Shown here piece after piece: positions 8,730 to 17,972 of a stretch of DNA of 64,000 nucleotides; the first letter of the stretch is position 1, and the number at the start of each line of letters is the position of its first letter. The DNA is from Rudanella paleaurantiibacter (GTDB lineage: Bacteria > Bacteroidota > Bacteroidia > Cytophagales > Spirosomataceae), in the NCBI RefSeq assembly GCF_009184635.1, contig NZ_WELI01000002.1, forward strand, positions 186,001 through 250,000. Reading direction: 5' to 3'. Under the pieces are notes generated by a model, which did not search any database, was not told the origin of the DNA, and was given only the letters and a program-made list of their open reading frames with translations. A program made the translations under genes and the position numbers.

Positions 8730-9221
8730 TCAGCCTCGCACTAGCTTCTTTTCTTTGATAAACTGGTTGGTCATCACCCGCTTGTCGGGGTTGAGCACCA
8801 CCTGTTTTTCAACGGCGCACACAAACAGTTCGTGGTCGCCGGCCGGTATCCGGTCAATCACCCGGCACTGGGCATACCCGATAGCTTCGGTCAGGTACGG
8901 GCAACCGCGTTCGTCGAGGGCGTAGGGCAGGTTTTTGAACTTGTCTTTATCCCGGCCGCTCTGCTGCCCCAGCTTCCGAATTAGCCCCGTCTGCTCTTCG
9001 GCCAGCAGGTTTACGTTCAGAATACCGCTTTCACGGACCAGCTCAATCGTCAGATCGGGTTCGTAGAGGGCCACCACCAAATGCGTGCCCCCCATAGCGG
9101 TTTGCATCACCCAGGTGGCAATGTTCGCATTTCGTCGGCTGGGGCGGTCGGGTGTTTCGGGGGTGCAGGTGGTTATCGAATGAACGTCGTAATTCTTGTA
9201 TTTCAGTAATTTACGGGGCAT
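8730..9221 (-). CDS. Flavin reductase-like FMN-binding protein
   Basis: About 163 aa from the ATG at 9221. A longer frame to 9305 exists but its extra residues look non-coding and reach toward the ispH promoter. It begins with KYKNYDVHSITTCTPE, then a short-chain split-barrel body with NANIATWVMQTAMGG (FMN phosphate-binding type), NVNLLAEEQ and a late GDHELFVCAVEKQVV block. Flavin-reductase-domain proteins use FMN to reduce flavins or act as oxidoreductases, and the exact substrate is unknown. It is transcribed divergently from ispH. The gene end lies 60 bases past the attC-like element. Confidence 0.75.
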   Translation of the reverse strand: MPRKLLKYKNYDVHSITTCTPETPDRPSRRNANIATWVMQTAMGGTHLVVALYEPDLTIELVRESGILNVNLLAEEQTGLIRKLGQQSGRDKDKFKNLPYALDERGCPYLTEAIGYAQCRVIDRIPAGDHELFVCAVEKQVVLNPDKRVMTNQFIKEKKLVRG

Positions 9222-9328
9222 AGCGCGTTTGGCCTGTTTGGTTTGATGGGTCCCGACAGCGGCAGGCCGCTTTGGGTTTACTATACGAACAAACAACGGG
9301 GGCACAACGTTAGCAAAACAGACGCCTG

Positions 9329-9336
9329 TATCTTTG
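9329..9336 (+). promoter_or_regulatory. -7 box (TATCTTTG) upstream of ispH
   Basis: A perfect TAnnTTTG box of the Bacteroidota housekeeping sigma factor, 53 bases before the ispH ATG. A clear TTG at -33 is absent (GTTAG is at the right spacing), so the promoter is probable, not certain. Confidence 0.5.
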
Positions 9337-9389
9337 TGCCTAACTGACGAAACAGAGCCGCCCGCCCGGCATAAGGCTCTCGACTACCG

Positions 9390-10631
9390 ATGAAATCATT
9401 CAACATCCCCGATTACTACCGCAGTACCATTATTACCCCCCTGAAAGAGTTTCGGCGGAAGCGCGACAAACTGAAGCGCGATTTTACGCCTACCCTGCTC
9501 GATTTTGGGCCGGTACGGTTTTATCTGGCCCGGCATTTCGGATTCTGTTACGGGGTTGAAAACGCAGTCGAAATTGCCTACAAGGCTATTGACGAAAACC
9601 CCGGTCGTCGGATTTTTTTGTTGAGTGAAATGATTCACAACCCCGACGTTAATGCCGATTTGCTGAGCCGGGGTGTGCAGTTTCTGATGAGTACGAGCGG
9701 AGAGCAACTGATTCCGTTCAGTGAGCTTACCCCGGCCGACGTGGTCATTATCCCGGCCTTTGGTACCACGCTCGAAACCTATCAGCAGTTGGCGGCCATT
9801 GGCGTCGACATTGAAAAGTACGATACTACCTGCCCCTTTGTGGAAAAAGTGTGGAATAAGGCTACCCAGATTGGCCAGAAAAACTACACGGTGGTGGTGC
9901 ATGGCAAACCTTCCCACGAAGAAACCCGCGCTACGTTCTCGCACAGCAAAGAGGCTGCTCCCACGGTGGTAGTCAAAAATATGGCGCAGGCCGAGCGGTT
10001 GGCCCGCTACATCACGGGCGAAGCAAATGCGGAGGAATTTTTCACCGAGTTTGCCGGGCAGTATTCGGAGGGCTTCGACCCAACCCGCGATCTGCAACGG
10101 ATTGGCGTAGTGAACCAGACAACCATGCTCGCGTCGGATACGCAGGGCATTGCCGATTACCTGAAGCGGGTGATGATGACCCACTATAACCTGACCGATG
10201 CCGCCGACCGGGTCGAAACGATTGAAGATCGGTTTGCCAATACCCGCGACACGCTCTGCTACGCCACCAACGATAATCAGGACGCTACCTACGCCCTGCT
10301 CGACTACCCGGCCGATTTGGCGGTTGTAGCCGGTGGGTACAATTCGTCGAACACCTCGCACATTGTGGATCTGTGCGCCGAAAAACTGCCGACTTACTTC
10401 ATTGAATCAGATCAGAAAATTCTGTCGCCAGAGCTGATTCGGCATTTCGACCTGAGCAGCAAGCAGGAAATTGTCACCGAAGGCTACCTGCCTCAGCAGC
10501 GGCCCGTTACAATTTTGCTTACCTGCGGAGCCTCCTGCCCCGATGCCGTGGTGGAGGGGATTCTGAACCGGCTTGTGGGCTTCTTCCCCGACGCTAAACC
10601 CGTCAGCGCCGTCATGGAAGACTTTCAGTAG
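9390..10631 (+). CDS. ispH: 4-hydroxy-3-methylbut-2-enyl diphosphate reductase
   Basis: The 413-aa long form of IspH (LytB), typical of Bacteroidota and cyanobacteria; E. coli IspH is about 316 aa. It carries the three cluster-binding cysteines in ARHFGFCYGVENAVE, YDTTCPFVEKVW and LLTCGASCPDAVVEG, plus the substrate-binding VVHGKPSHEE and GGYNSSNTSH blocks. It catalyses the last MEP-pathway step, reducing HMBPP to IPP and DMAPP with a [4Fe-4S] cluster. Single gene, convergent with the glycosidase gene across a palindromic element. Confidence 0.96.
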   Translation: MKSFNIPDYYRSTIITPLKEFRRKRDKLKRDFTPTLLDFGPVRFYLARHFGFCYGVENAVEIAYKAIDENPGRRIFLLSEMIHNPDVNADLLSRGVQFLMSTSGEQLIPFSELTPADVVIIPAFGTTLETYQQLAAIGVDIEKYDTTCPFVEKVWNKATQIGQKNYTVVVHGKPSHEETRATFSHSKEAAPTVVVKNMAQAERLARYITGEANAEEFFTEFAGQYSEGFDPTRDLQRIGVVNQTTMLASDTQGIADYLKRVMMTHYNLTDAADRVETIEDRFANTRDTLCYATNDNQDATYALLDYPADLAVVAGGYNSSNTSHIVDLCAEKLPTYFIESDQKILSPELIRHFDLSSKQEIVTEGYLPQQRPVTILLTCGASCPDAVVEGILNRLVGFFPDAKPVSAVMEDFQ

Positions 10632-10647
10632 AAAGCTGCGGACTAAG

Positions 10648-10908
10648 CATGAGTCATTCCGAATTTTAGGTTAGGGAGAGGTTCCTTACTCGAACGCCCC
10701 GTTAGGGGCCCAATATGGGTAGAAAAGACGTTTCCTCGGAACACCAGAGCCCCGAAGGGGCGTAACTTGTTTAGGGTTACGCCCCTTCGGGGCTCTGGTG
10801 TTCGGTCTATTTTTCGGGTTAACTACCAATATTAGGCCCCTGACGGGGCAACCAAGGAGGAACTTGGTTTAAAATCAGCAAGAACTCGAAAATTCGGGAT
10901 GACTCATG
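10648..10908. repeat. 261-bp MITE-like palindromic element
   Basis: The ends form 20-bp terminal inverted repeats (10648-10667 and 10889-10908, 19 of 20 matching). Inside are nested inverted repeats: ACGCCCC/GGGGC arms near 10694-10710 and 10831-10850, and a near-perfect core of about 29 bp per arm around 10738-10805. There is no coding capacity. It fills the 311-base gap between two convergent genes. It may act as a bidirectional terminator as well as being a non-autonomous mobile repeat. Confidence 0.75.
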
Positions 10909-10942
10909 TTTGTCTGGTTCAGTCCGTGTTCCGGCTGATCGA

Positions 10943-12634
10943 TTATTTACCTGACCGGGCGGCCTCCTGCGCCACCGGATTTACCAATAAAGCAGCCTCA
11001 CGGCTCTCGTTGTGCAGTTTATCGAACGCCGTTACCACGTAGGTGTACCGCTTGTTCGGGTTGGCCGTTTTGTCCAGAAAACGCGTGTTGGATTCACCCT
11101 GACAGATGGTCAGAATATACTGCGGATTATCGGTACGAAACTGACGCTGACGCCCTTCAAACCGGTACACAACGTAATACCGGGCACGGTCGCCATCGGC
11201 AGCCGGGGCGGGTTCGTGCCAGAATAACTCCACGCCCGATGGCGTCGCGGTAGCTTTCAGGTCACGCACCGGTTCGGGCGCGAGGCTATCTTTCCAGGTC
11301 ATGGGCGGAATCAGAGCCGGGTATTTGTACAGGTTGTTCTGCAACGAATCGCGGATACCGAGCGGGTTGTCGCGTAGCGATTTAGCGCTGAAATACACGC
11401 TGCCCAGCGTTGGCTTCATCGACCGGGCGTACCGTACCTGATTAGGCATCTGCGTAGGGTTGTTCCACGAGGGTTCGCGTTGGCCCCCTTTACCTACCCG
11501 GTACGCTCCGTGCCCGATGTAGAGGTGCCGCTCGCCAGCGTTGCGCGTCCACCAGTCCACCAGTTCGCGGTAAGGTGCCCGGGGGTGGTCGTGCGTGAAG
11601 TAAATCTGCGGCACCATATAATCGACCCAGCCTTCGAGGGCCCATTTGCGCGTGTCGGCGTAGAGGTCGTAGTATGCCTGCCCACCCGACGTTGCTGAGC
11701 CCTCGGGGTCCGAAGCCGCATTTTTCCAGATCCCGAACGGACTTACCCCAAATTTAACGTGGGGTTTGACGGCATAAATCGAGTCGCGGATTTCGAGAAT
11801 GAGCTTGTCGATATTCGACCGACGCCAGTCGTTTTTACTCATCCCGTTGTAGTTGGCCCGGTAGGCTTCGTCGTCGCGCAGGGTTTGCCCGGCCACGGCG
11901 TAGGGGTAGAAATAATCGTCGAAATGAATGCCATCGACGTCGTAATTCCGGACAATATTGGCCACGAGCGAAGCCACGTAGGTACGCACCACCGGCATAC
12001 CGAGGTTAAACAGCTTGCGCTCGCCATAACTCAGAAACCACTCCGGCTTACGGGTGGTGATATGACCGGGCGCAATGGTAGCCCGGCGGCTAAACGTACC
12101 CCGATCGAGATTGAGCCACGCGTGAAACTCCATACCCCGGTTGTGCGACTCCTCCAGCATAAACTCCAGCGGGTCGTAAAAAGGCGAGGGGGCCAGCCCC
12201 TGCTGCCCGGTCAGCCACTCCGACCAGGGTTCCATGCTTTTCGCATAAAAGGCATCGGCTGCGGCCCGTATTTGCACCACTACGGCGTTGAAACCGGCCT
12301 GCCGTTGTCCGTCGAGCAGAGCCCGGTATTCGGCTTGCTGCTGTTCGGCGGGTAAGCCTTTTTTACTGGGCCAGTCGATGTTATCGATCGTAGCAATCCA
12401 GACGGCCCGAAACTCGCGTTTGGGCGAAGGGGCCACGCTCTGATCGAGCGGTTCAAACGCAACAGTATCGGCGGGTTTGGGCTTTACAGCCACCGGGGGC
12501 GCCTGTTTTTTGGGGGCTGGTTTGGGCACTGGGGCCGGGGGCGTCCGGGTGGGCGCAACAGGGCGTTTGGGACGACAACCCGCCCAAAAACAAACGATCG
12601 AAAGTAGAAAAAGATAACGGAATAACCGGGGCAT
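10943..12634 (-). CDS. Family-10-like glycosyl hydrolase lipoprotein (GHL10/DUF187 type)
   Basis: About 563 aa from the ATG at 12634; upstream codons in the frame are unlikely to be translated. A lipoprotein signal ends in the lipobox WAGC, followed by a Pro/Lys-rich linker (residues 25-65). The catalytic region begins at EFRAVWIATIDNIDWP (near 75) and continues through the barrel, with VDGIHFDDYFYPY and KFGVSPFGIW, as in the GHL10 family of putative alpha-glycan or peptidoglycan-acting hydrolases. A fibronectin-III-like domain follows (about 455-550, VRDLKATATPSGVELFW). Cell-envelope location is expected. The substrate is unknown. Confidence 0.88.
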   Translation of the reverse strand: MPRLFRYLFLLSIVCFWAGCRPKRPVAPTRTPPAPVPKPAPKKQAPPVAVKPKPADTVAFEPLDQSVAPSPKREFRAVWIATIDNIDWPSKKGLPAEQQQAEYRALLDGQRQAGFNAVVVQIRAAADAFYAKSMEPWSEWLTGQQGLAPSPFYDPLEFMLEESHNRGMEFHAWLNLDRGTFSRRATIAPGHITTRKPEWFLSYGERKLFNLGMPVVRTYVASLVANIVRNYDVDGIHFDDYFYPYAVAGQTLRDDEAYRANYNGMSKNDWRRSNIDKLILEIRDSIYAVKPHVKFGVSPFGIWKNAASDPEGSATSGGQAYYDLYADTRKWALEGWVDYMVPQIYFTHDHPRAPYRELVDWWTRNAGERHLYIGHGAYRVGKGGQREPSWNNPTQMPNQVRYARSMKPTLGSVYFSAKSLRDNPLGIRDSLQNNLYKYPALIPPMTWKDSLAPEPVRDLKATATPSGVELFWHEPAPAADGDRARYYVVYRFEGRQRQFRTDNPQYILTICQGESNTRFLDKTANPNKRYTYVVTAFDKLHNESREAALLVNPVAQEAARSGK

Positions 12635-12789
12635 TGCAACGCTGATTTGTTCCAAAGTTAGCACATTTACCCCGACCGGTCTTGCCGGGGAGACATTAGC
12701 GTGGTTATTCTTTGGACAAATACACCCCGTGGACGTTTAACCTGAAGCCCAATTTCAACCGGTATAATCTGGATGTTAGACGCTTCCGG

Positions 12790-12930
12790 TCAGCGGCCTT
12801 CCCGTCGGCAACGGTCGCTGCAATACACCACATTGTCCCAGTCGCGCTCCCATTTCTTACGCCATGTAAAAGGACGCCCACAAACCGGGCAGATTTTGGT
12901 CGGCAAATCCGACTTTTTCCGCATTTTCAT
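12790..12930 (-). CDS. DUF2256 small zinc-ribbon protein
   Basis: A 46-aa protein from the ATG at 12930 (a second ATG lies two codons later). The body, [17 protein letters not shown] then [18 protein letters not shown], is the DUF2256 signature with a CxxC...CxxxC zinc knuckle. Proteins of this family are repeatedly found next to photolyase/cryptochrome genes and DUF2805 proteins; their role is not known. Here it is divergent from a DUF2805 gene about 113 bases away, and no photolyase is in the window. Confidence 0.85.
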   Translation of the reverse strand: MKMRKKSDLPTKICPVCGRPFTWRKKWERDWDNVVYCSDRCRREGR

Positions 12931-13043
12931 CTGATATGGCCGTGCTTTCGCCCGGTGATTTTTACCGGGATACTTAACTTCCGGGGCCGTAGAATAGTTT
13001 ATACAAAAAGCGGTGGTCAACTACCAACCGCCCAGATTACCCT

Positions 13044-13313
13044 ATGCTTACCCCCGAAGATATTGATCGTGTTATCGAAATGGCCTGGGAAGACCGTACC
13101 CCCTTCGATGCCATTGAAGCCCAGTTTGGTCTTTCCGAACAGGAGGTTATCAAGCTCATGCGGCAGGAAATGAAGCCCTCGTCGTGGCGCATGTGGCGGG
13201 CACGGGTGCAGGGCCGCGCCACCAAACACGCTGCTCGTTCGGCGGCTGACGATCATCCGTTTAAGGCCAATCGCCAACGGCAAATTAGTCACAATCGGGT
13301 GAGTAAGCGGTAA
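13044..13313 (+). CDS. DUF2805 / TIGR03643 family protein
   Basis: An 89-aa basic protein. MLTPEDIDRVIEMAWEDRTP, FGLSEQEVIKLMR and SSWRMWRARVQGR match the TIGR03643 family. The first half looks like a helix-turn-helix fold, suggesting DNA or RNA contact, but the function is undefined. Partner of the DUF2256 gene in many genomes. Confidence 0.88.
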   Translation: MLTPEDIDRVIEMAWEDRTPFDAIEAQFGLSEQEVIKLMRQEMKPSSWRMWRARVQGRATKHAARSAADDHPFKANRQRQISHNRVSKR

Positions 13314-13323
13314 AGCCTACCGT

Positions 13324-13353
13324 TTGGTATATGACGATTTAGCTGTAATTTTG
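13324..13353 (+). promoter_or_regulatory. Candidate promoter of the Lrp-family gene
   Basis: TTG at 13324-13326, then 19 bases, then TAATTTTG at 13346-13353, matching the Bacteroidota -33/-7 consensus. A second -7-like TAGCTTTG lies at 13441-13448, closer to the gene and without a -33 TTG. The first would give a leader of about 125 nt. Confidence 0.5.
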
Positions 13354-13485
13354 TGCGGCAATTTCAGGTTTTGGCTACACTTTGTTTTATCAATTTGTAA
13401 GATTTCCGTATTTTTTTAGAATAATTTATGGAAAAGCACGTAGCTTTGCGCCAGCCTGAGCAACAATACTTACTCCTGCAACAGT

Positions 13486-13962
13486 ATGAATATGTCGAGT
13501 TCCAAATTAGATCAGATCGACCGCAAAGTCTTAGATATTCTTCAAGATAACGCCAAGATTACCAACGCTCAACTATCCAAAGAGATTGGTCTGTCTCCCG
13601 CTCCTACCCTCGAACGAGTCAAGAAACTAGAAACGTCTGGCATCATTCAAAGTTATCACGCCAAACTCGACCCCGAACGGGTGGGGCTGGGCGTTACGAC
13701 GTTTGTGATGGTTACCCTTGTAGGTCACAAAAAACAAGTGACCGACTCGTTTGTTGCGAAGGTCAATACAATCCCCGAAATCATTGAATGCCACCACATT
13801 ACGGGTGATGGCGATTTCCTGCTCAAAGTGATTTCGAAAGACATCAACTCGTACCAGAAGCTGATGCTGGAAGTAATCAACGAAATTGAAGAAGTAGCCA
13901 ACACCAAGACAATGGTGATCCTGAGCACCTTCAAAGAAAGCAAGGCGCTGCCCATTCCGTAA
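13486..13962 (+). CDS. Lrp/AsnC family transcriptional regulator
   Basis: A 158-aa regulator. The N-terminal helix-turn-helix spans residues 8-55 (LDQIDRKVLDILQDNAKIT, LSKEIGLSPAPTLERVKKLE). The RAM ligand-binding/oligomerisation domain covers 70-150, with the EIIECHHITGDGDFLLKV block diagnostic for the family. Such proteins sense amino acids and regulate metabolic genes. The effector cannot be read from the sequence. It stands alone, with a terminator directly behind it. Confidence 0.93.
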   Translation: MNMSSSKLDQIDRKVLDILQDNAKITNAQLSKEIGLSPAPTLERVKKLETSGIIQSYHAKLDPERVGLGVTTFVMVTLVGHKKQVTDSFVAKVNTIPEIIECHHITGDGDFLLKVISKDINSYQKLMLEVINEIEEVANTKTMVILSTFKESKALPIP

Positions 13963-13979
13963 TAGAAGACATTTCCCTG

Positions 13980-14024
13980 AAAAGAGCGATATGTTGGGTA
14001 GAACCGCATATCGCTCTTTTTTTA
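13980..14024 (+). terminator. Rho-independent terminator after the Lrp-family gene
   Basis: The stem 13982-13993 pairs perfectly with 14007-14018, followed by a run of seven T. Confidence 0.9.
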
Positions 14025-14052
14025 TGTATAAACCACCCTTTTCCAACACGAT

Positions 14053-15081
14053 ATGCTTCGTCGTTCGTTTCTGCTTCTCTTTGTTATTTCGGGCCGCTTA
14101 CTGGCCCAATCGCCCAAGGCCGAACTCAGCCGCGAGTTTGTGTACGAACAAGCTCCGTTCCCTTCGTGCCATGCCTCTACTCTGGCCGAAACCCCCAAAG
14201 GGCTGGTGGCGGCCTGGTTTGGCGGTACCCACGAAAAACACCCCGACGTGGGTATCTGGGTAAGCCGACGCACCGGGCAAGGCTGGACGCCCCCCGTTGA
14301 AGTGGCCAATGGCGTGCAGCCCGATGGCAAACGGCACCCAACCTGGAACCCCGTGCTGTTTCAGTACCCCAAAGGCCCGTTGATGTTGTTTTACAAAGTT
14401 GGCCCCAGCCCAAGCACGTGGTGGGGTATGCAAATGCAGTCGAACGACGGAGGCCTTACCTGGTCGAAGCCGGTGCGCCTGCCCGACGACATTCCCGGTC
14501 CTATCAAAAACAAGCCGGTGCTGCTGGCTTCGGGTACATTGCTGAGTCCGTCAAGTTCCGAAGACAACGGCTGGCGTTTGCACATGGAAACCACCAGCGA
14601 CATGGGTAAAACCTGGAAACGGACCCCTGCCCTGAACGATGGCAAAACCGTGGGAGCCATTCAGCCTTCGGTGCTATTCTACCCCAAAGGCAAGCTTCAA
14701 TTGGTAGCTCGTGGCACCAACGGGTTTGTGCAGTCGGCCTGGTCGGAGGATAACGGCACCACCTGGACACCCCTCGAAAACCTCGATCTACCCAACCCCA
14801 ACTCAGGCATCGATGCCGTGACACTGAAAGATGGCCGGCAGCTAATGGTGTACAACCACGTACCTACTGAGGCTCAGAAATGGGGCAAGCGGTCGCCCCT
14901 TAACATCGCCCTTTCTACCAACGGTAAAGACTGGAAACCCGTGCTGGAACTCGAAAACGAGCGGGGTGAGGAGTTTTCGTACCCGGCCGTTATTCAAACG
15001 AGCGATAACAAAGTGCACGTGATGTACACCTGGAAACGCAAGAAAATCCGGCACATCGTTCTGGACCCGGCGAAGTTGTAG
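14053..15081 (+). CDS. Secreted sialidase-like (BNR repeat) protein
   Basis: A 342-aa protein with a signal peptide (MLRRSFLLLFVISGRLLAQ). The region after it, FPSCHASTLAETPKGLVAAWFGG, is the start of the predicted-neuraminidase family COG4692. Several Asp-box-like repeats are visible, such as SNDGGLTW, SDMGKTWKR, SEDNGTTW and STNGKDWKP, in a six-bladed propeller layout. Members are exo-sialidases or other glycan-active enzymes; the activity is not proved by the sequence. Single gene between two strong terminators. Confidence 0.88.
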   Translation: MLRRSFLLLFVISGRLLAQSPKAELSREFVYEQAPFPSCHASTLAETPKGLVAAWFGGTHEKHPDVGIWVSRRTGQGWTPPVEVANGVQPDGKRHPTWNPVLFQYPKGPLMLFYKVGPSPSTWWGMQMQSNDGGLTWSKPVRLPDDIPGPIKNKPVLLASGTLLSPSSSEDNGWRLHMETTSDMGKTWKRTPALNDGKTVGAIQPSVLFYPKGKLQLVARGTNGFVQSAWSEDNGTTWTPLENLDLPNPNSGIDAVTLKDGRQLMVYNHVPTEAQKWGKRSPLNIALSTNGKDWKPVLELENERGEEFSYPAVIQTSDNKVHVMYTWKRKKIRHIVLDPAKL

Positions 15082-15102
15082 CCTCCTACCTTGCTATTTC
15101 CA

Positions 15103-15140
15103 TACGAAGAAGGCCCCACGCAGGTGGGGCCTTCTTCGTA
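15103..15140. terminator. Bidirectional terminator
   Basis: A perfect 17-bp stem (15103-15119 with 15124-15140) with a 4-nt loop, lying between the convergent sialidase-like and TPR genes. Confidence 0.85.
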
Positions 15141-15185
15141 TAATCACTCCAAGCTGGGTAATGGCGGCATCCGTCAGCTCGGTGG

Positions 15186-16412
15186 TCAATCGTCCCGACG
15201 CTTCCGGCGCTCTTCCCGGCGCGATTTTTTGCTGTCTTTGAGTGCTTTCTCCGCTTCTTTGTACTGGCTCGATTTACGCTCGGCCGCATCGATCACCTGT
15301 TTGTAGTAGTTACGGGCCAGGTCGTAGTTTTTCTCCGTGTCGGCAATTTTGCCCATGTTGAGCAACGACGCCCAGTAGTAGCCCGCGTTGGTAGCGTTGG
15401 TTTGCTGGGCAAAGTCGATGGCCTTCTGGTAATACGTCTTGGCTTCAGGCAGATTGTGGTAGAAGTTCTGGTTCACATAAGCCAGTATGTACGCAGCCGT
15501 GCGCCCGCTGACAGGCTCATACCCGGCTTTTCCCTGCGCTAATTTGTCCAGAATCCGCTTCGATACGGTTTCGGCCTCGTTCAGATACCCCCGCACAAAC
15601 GCCGACCGGGCGTAATACCGCTCAAAAAACGGATTATCGGGGTACTGCTCATTCATGTACTTGGCCAACTCGTACGCTTTATCGTAACGGTTTTCCATGC
15701 TATAAATCTGTAGCAGGAAGTAGCGGGCCTCAGTACGGGTGTAAAACGCGTTGTTGGCATTGCGCTCCAGTTGCTTGATCCCGTTTTCTTTGTTGCCCTT
15801 CGGGAAAAAGGCCAGAATCGGTTTCAGCAAAGGGTAATTCTGCGGAATCCACTGCGCATAGTAATTGTACAACCCGTCGCCAAATAGCAGTTCGGGGTTA
15901 AAGTCCCCATTGCCTTTGCACTTTTCGAAATACTTCAGCGCGTTCTTTCCCGCAAAGGTCGCCTTGGTCCACTTTTTCCGTTCGGCATAAATACGCCCTT
16001 TGAAGGCATAGGCAGCCGCCAGAAAAAACGAGGGCTCAATCTTGTTATCGCTGTCTTCGTAAAGTTGCTCAGCCAGTGTAATGGTCGTGTCCATAAGGGC
16101 CAGACAACGGTCGTCGTAGTCGGTTACCTCAATGTCGGGAACCATCTTCCACCACTCAGCCAGGCCCATCAGAAAGTACGGCATCGGATGTTTGGGGTAC
16201 CGCACCCGCAACCACCGAAACTCCTTATCGGCCTCGTAGAATTTGTAGTTGTACAGCTGGTTAATAGCCTCCGCCGACTCCAGCTGCACCCCAGGGTGCT
16301 TGAGCAACCCATCGTACTTTTTATCAAAGGCCGATGGGTCATACAATTGAGCCTTGGCAAAGGTGGCCAGACACAGGCAGAACACGGTCAGCCAGCTAAT
16401 TTTTCCGTTCAC
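15186..16412 (-). CDS. Secreted tetratricopeptide-repeat protein
   Basis: A 408-aa protein starting with GTG at 16412, with a signal peptide ending near CLATFAKAQ. The body is helical repeats of about 34 residues, for example KATFAGKNALKYFEKCKGNG, ARYFLLQIYSMENRYDKAYE and YYKQVIDAAERKSSQYKEAE, consistent with 6-8 TPR units. The tail is very basic (KKSRREERRKRRDD). TPR proteins scaffold other proteins, and no specific partner is visible. A homologous layout is common in Cytophagales genomes. Confidence 0.8.
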   Translation of the reverse strand: MNGKISWLTVFCLCLATFAKAQLYDPSAFDKKYDGLLKHPGVQLESAEAINQLYNYKFYEADKEFRWLRVRYPKHPMPYFLMGLAEWWKMVPDIEVTDYDDRCLALMDTTITLAEQLYEDSDNKIEPSFFLAAAYAFKGRIYAERKKWTKATFAGKNALKYFEKCKGNGDFNPELLFGDGLYNYYAQWIPQNYPLLKPILAFFPKGNKENGIKQLERNANNAFYTRTEARYFLLQIYSMENRYDKAYELAKYMNEQYPDNPFFERYYARSAFVRGYLNEAETVSKRILDKLAQGKAGYEPVSGRTAAYILAYVNQNFYHNLPEAKTYYQKAIDFAQQTNATNAGYYWASLLNMGKIADTEKNYDLARNYYKQVIDAAERKSSQYKEAEKALKDSKKSRREERRKRRDD

Positions 16413-16601
16413 TCGTTCACAGATGGTTTATTCGTACTATCAACGTTTTCGTAGTCGAGTCCGTTTACTTTGGGTCTATTTTTTAGTGCATCCGGTTAGT
16501 ATGCGGGTGTTTTGAGGTGTTCAGGGGCGGTATGGTAAGAACCGGTCGGTAAGGAGCCGGTACGGGTGTCTTTTACCGCTGTATCTTGTTGCCTGAACCC
16601 C

Positions 16602-17963
16602 ATGAACAAACGTACCTTTTTGAAAACCTCATCGACCCTGCTCGCAGGCAGCCTCTTGTCGCCACTTGTTTCCTGCCAAAACCAAACCGGCAACCAACCC
16701 CTGACCAATTGGGCCGGTAATCTTACGTACAGCACCGGCAACGTAAACTCGCCAACTACAGCCGCCGAGGTTCAGGAGAGCATCCGAAACACCAAACAGA
16801 TACGGGCATTGGGTAGCCGACATTCGTTCAACGCCATTGCCGACAGCACTGTGGCGCAGGTATCGCTCAAGGGTATGGGCCGTATTGTGTCACTCGACCG
16901 TAGCGCCCAGACCGTCACGGTTGAGAGCGGGGCTACCTACGGGCAACTGTGCGAGTATCTGCACAAAGAAGGCTTTGCCCTGCACAATCTGGCTTCGTTA
17001 CCGCACATATCGGTAGCGGGTGCCTGCGCCACCGCCACGCATGGTTCGGGCATCAAAAACGGGAACCTCGCAACGGCCGTTACCGCCCTCGAACTGATCG
17101 ACGCGAACGGCCAAACCGTCACCCTCTCACGGGCGCAGAACCCCGACCTGTTCGATGGAGCCGTGGTGGGCCTTGGCAGCCTTGGTGTGATTACCAAACT
17201 CACCCTCGCCCTGCAACCTACGTTTATGATGCAGCAGGCCGTGTACCGTAACCTGCCGATGGCGGTCCTAGAAACCCAGTTCGAAACCATCATGTCGAGC
17301 GGATACAGCGTGAGTCTGTTTACCGACTGGCGCAACTCCAACATCAATCAGGTCTGGATTAAGAGCCGGGTAGAGGGTAACAGTCAGGCGCCGGTTTCGC
17401 TCGCGCCTGAGTTTTACGGGGCCAAACTGGCTACGCAGAATATGCACCCTCTCGACGACCATTCGGCCGAAAACTGCACCGAGCAGATGGGCGTTCCGGG
17501 GCCGTGGTACGAGCGACTGCCGCACTTCCGTATGGGGTTCACGCCCAGCAGTGGCAAGGAGCTACAGTCTGAATATTTCGTACCGATTGAACACGCATAC
17601 GACGCCATAACGGCCGTAGCCAGTTTAGGGGCAAAAATCAGCACGCACCTGTTTATCACCGAAATTCGGACTATTGCCGCCGATACCCTCTGGCTGAGTC
17701 CGCAGTACAACCAGACAACCGTAGCCATTCACTTTACCTGGAAACCTGAGTGGGAGGCTGTGCGGCAGATACTCCCGCTCATCGAAGAAAAACTGGCCCC
17801 GTTCAATGGGCGGCCGCATTGGGGTAAGCTGTTTACGATGGCCCCCGCTACCTTGCAGAGCCGAATACCCAAACTGGCCGAGTTTAAAGCGTTGATGCAG
17901 CAATACGACCCGAGTGGTAAGTTTCGAAACGCGTTTATCGACACAAACCTGTTCAGTAGCTAA
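16602..17963 (+). CDS. FAD-linked alditol/aldonolactone oxidase-like lipoprotein
   Basis: About 453 aa from the ATG at 16602. The N-terminus MNKRTFLKTSSTLLAGSLLS has a Tat-like KR-x-FLK motif and ends in a lipobox (LVSC), so export to the envelope is likely. The FAD-binding PCMH domain includes RALGSRHSFN, whose His is the usual covalent FAD site in xylitol/alditol oxidases and gulonolactone oxidases, and a GACATATHGSG loop. The C-terminal half ends with HWGKLFT and FRNAFID, as in D-arabinono-1,4-lactone oxidase-type enzymes. It oxidises a sugar alcohol or lactone, producing hydrogen peroxide. The substrate is unresolved. Confidence 0.88.
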   Translation: MNKRTFLKTSSTLLAGSLLSPLVSCQNQTGNQPLTNWAGNLTYSTGNVNSPTTAAEVQESIRNTKQIRALGSRHSFNAIADSTVAQVSLKGMGRIVSLDRSAQTVTVESGATYGQLCEYLHKEGFALHNLASLPHISVAGACATATHGSGIKNGNLATAVTALELIDANGQTVTLSRAQNPDLFDGAVVGLGSLGVITKLTLALQPTFMMQQAVYRNLPMAVLETQFETIMSSGYSVSLFTDWRNSNINQVWIKSRVEGNSQAPVSLAPEFYGAKLATQNMHPLDDHSAENCTEQMGVPGPWYERLPHFRMGFTPSSGKELQSEYFVPIEHAYDAITAVASLGAKISTHLFITEIRTIAADTLWLSPQYNQTTVAIHFTWKPEWEAVRQILPLIEEKLAPFNGRPHWGKLFTMAPATLQSRIPKLAEFKALMQQYDPSGKFRNAFIDTNLFSS

Positions 17964-17972
17964 AGTTGGTTG

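Noticed and set aside
9396-10361. Minus-strand frame inside ispH
   Set aside because: Antisense shadow of a conserved enzyme gene.
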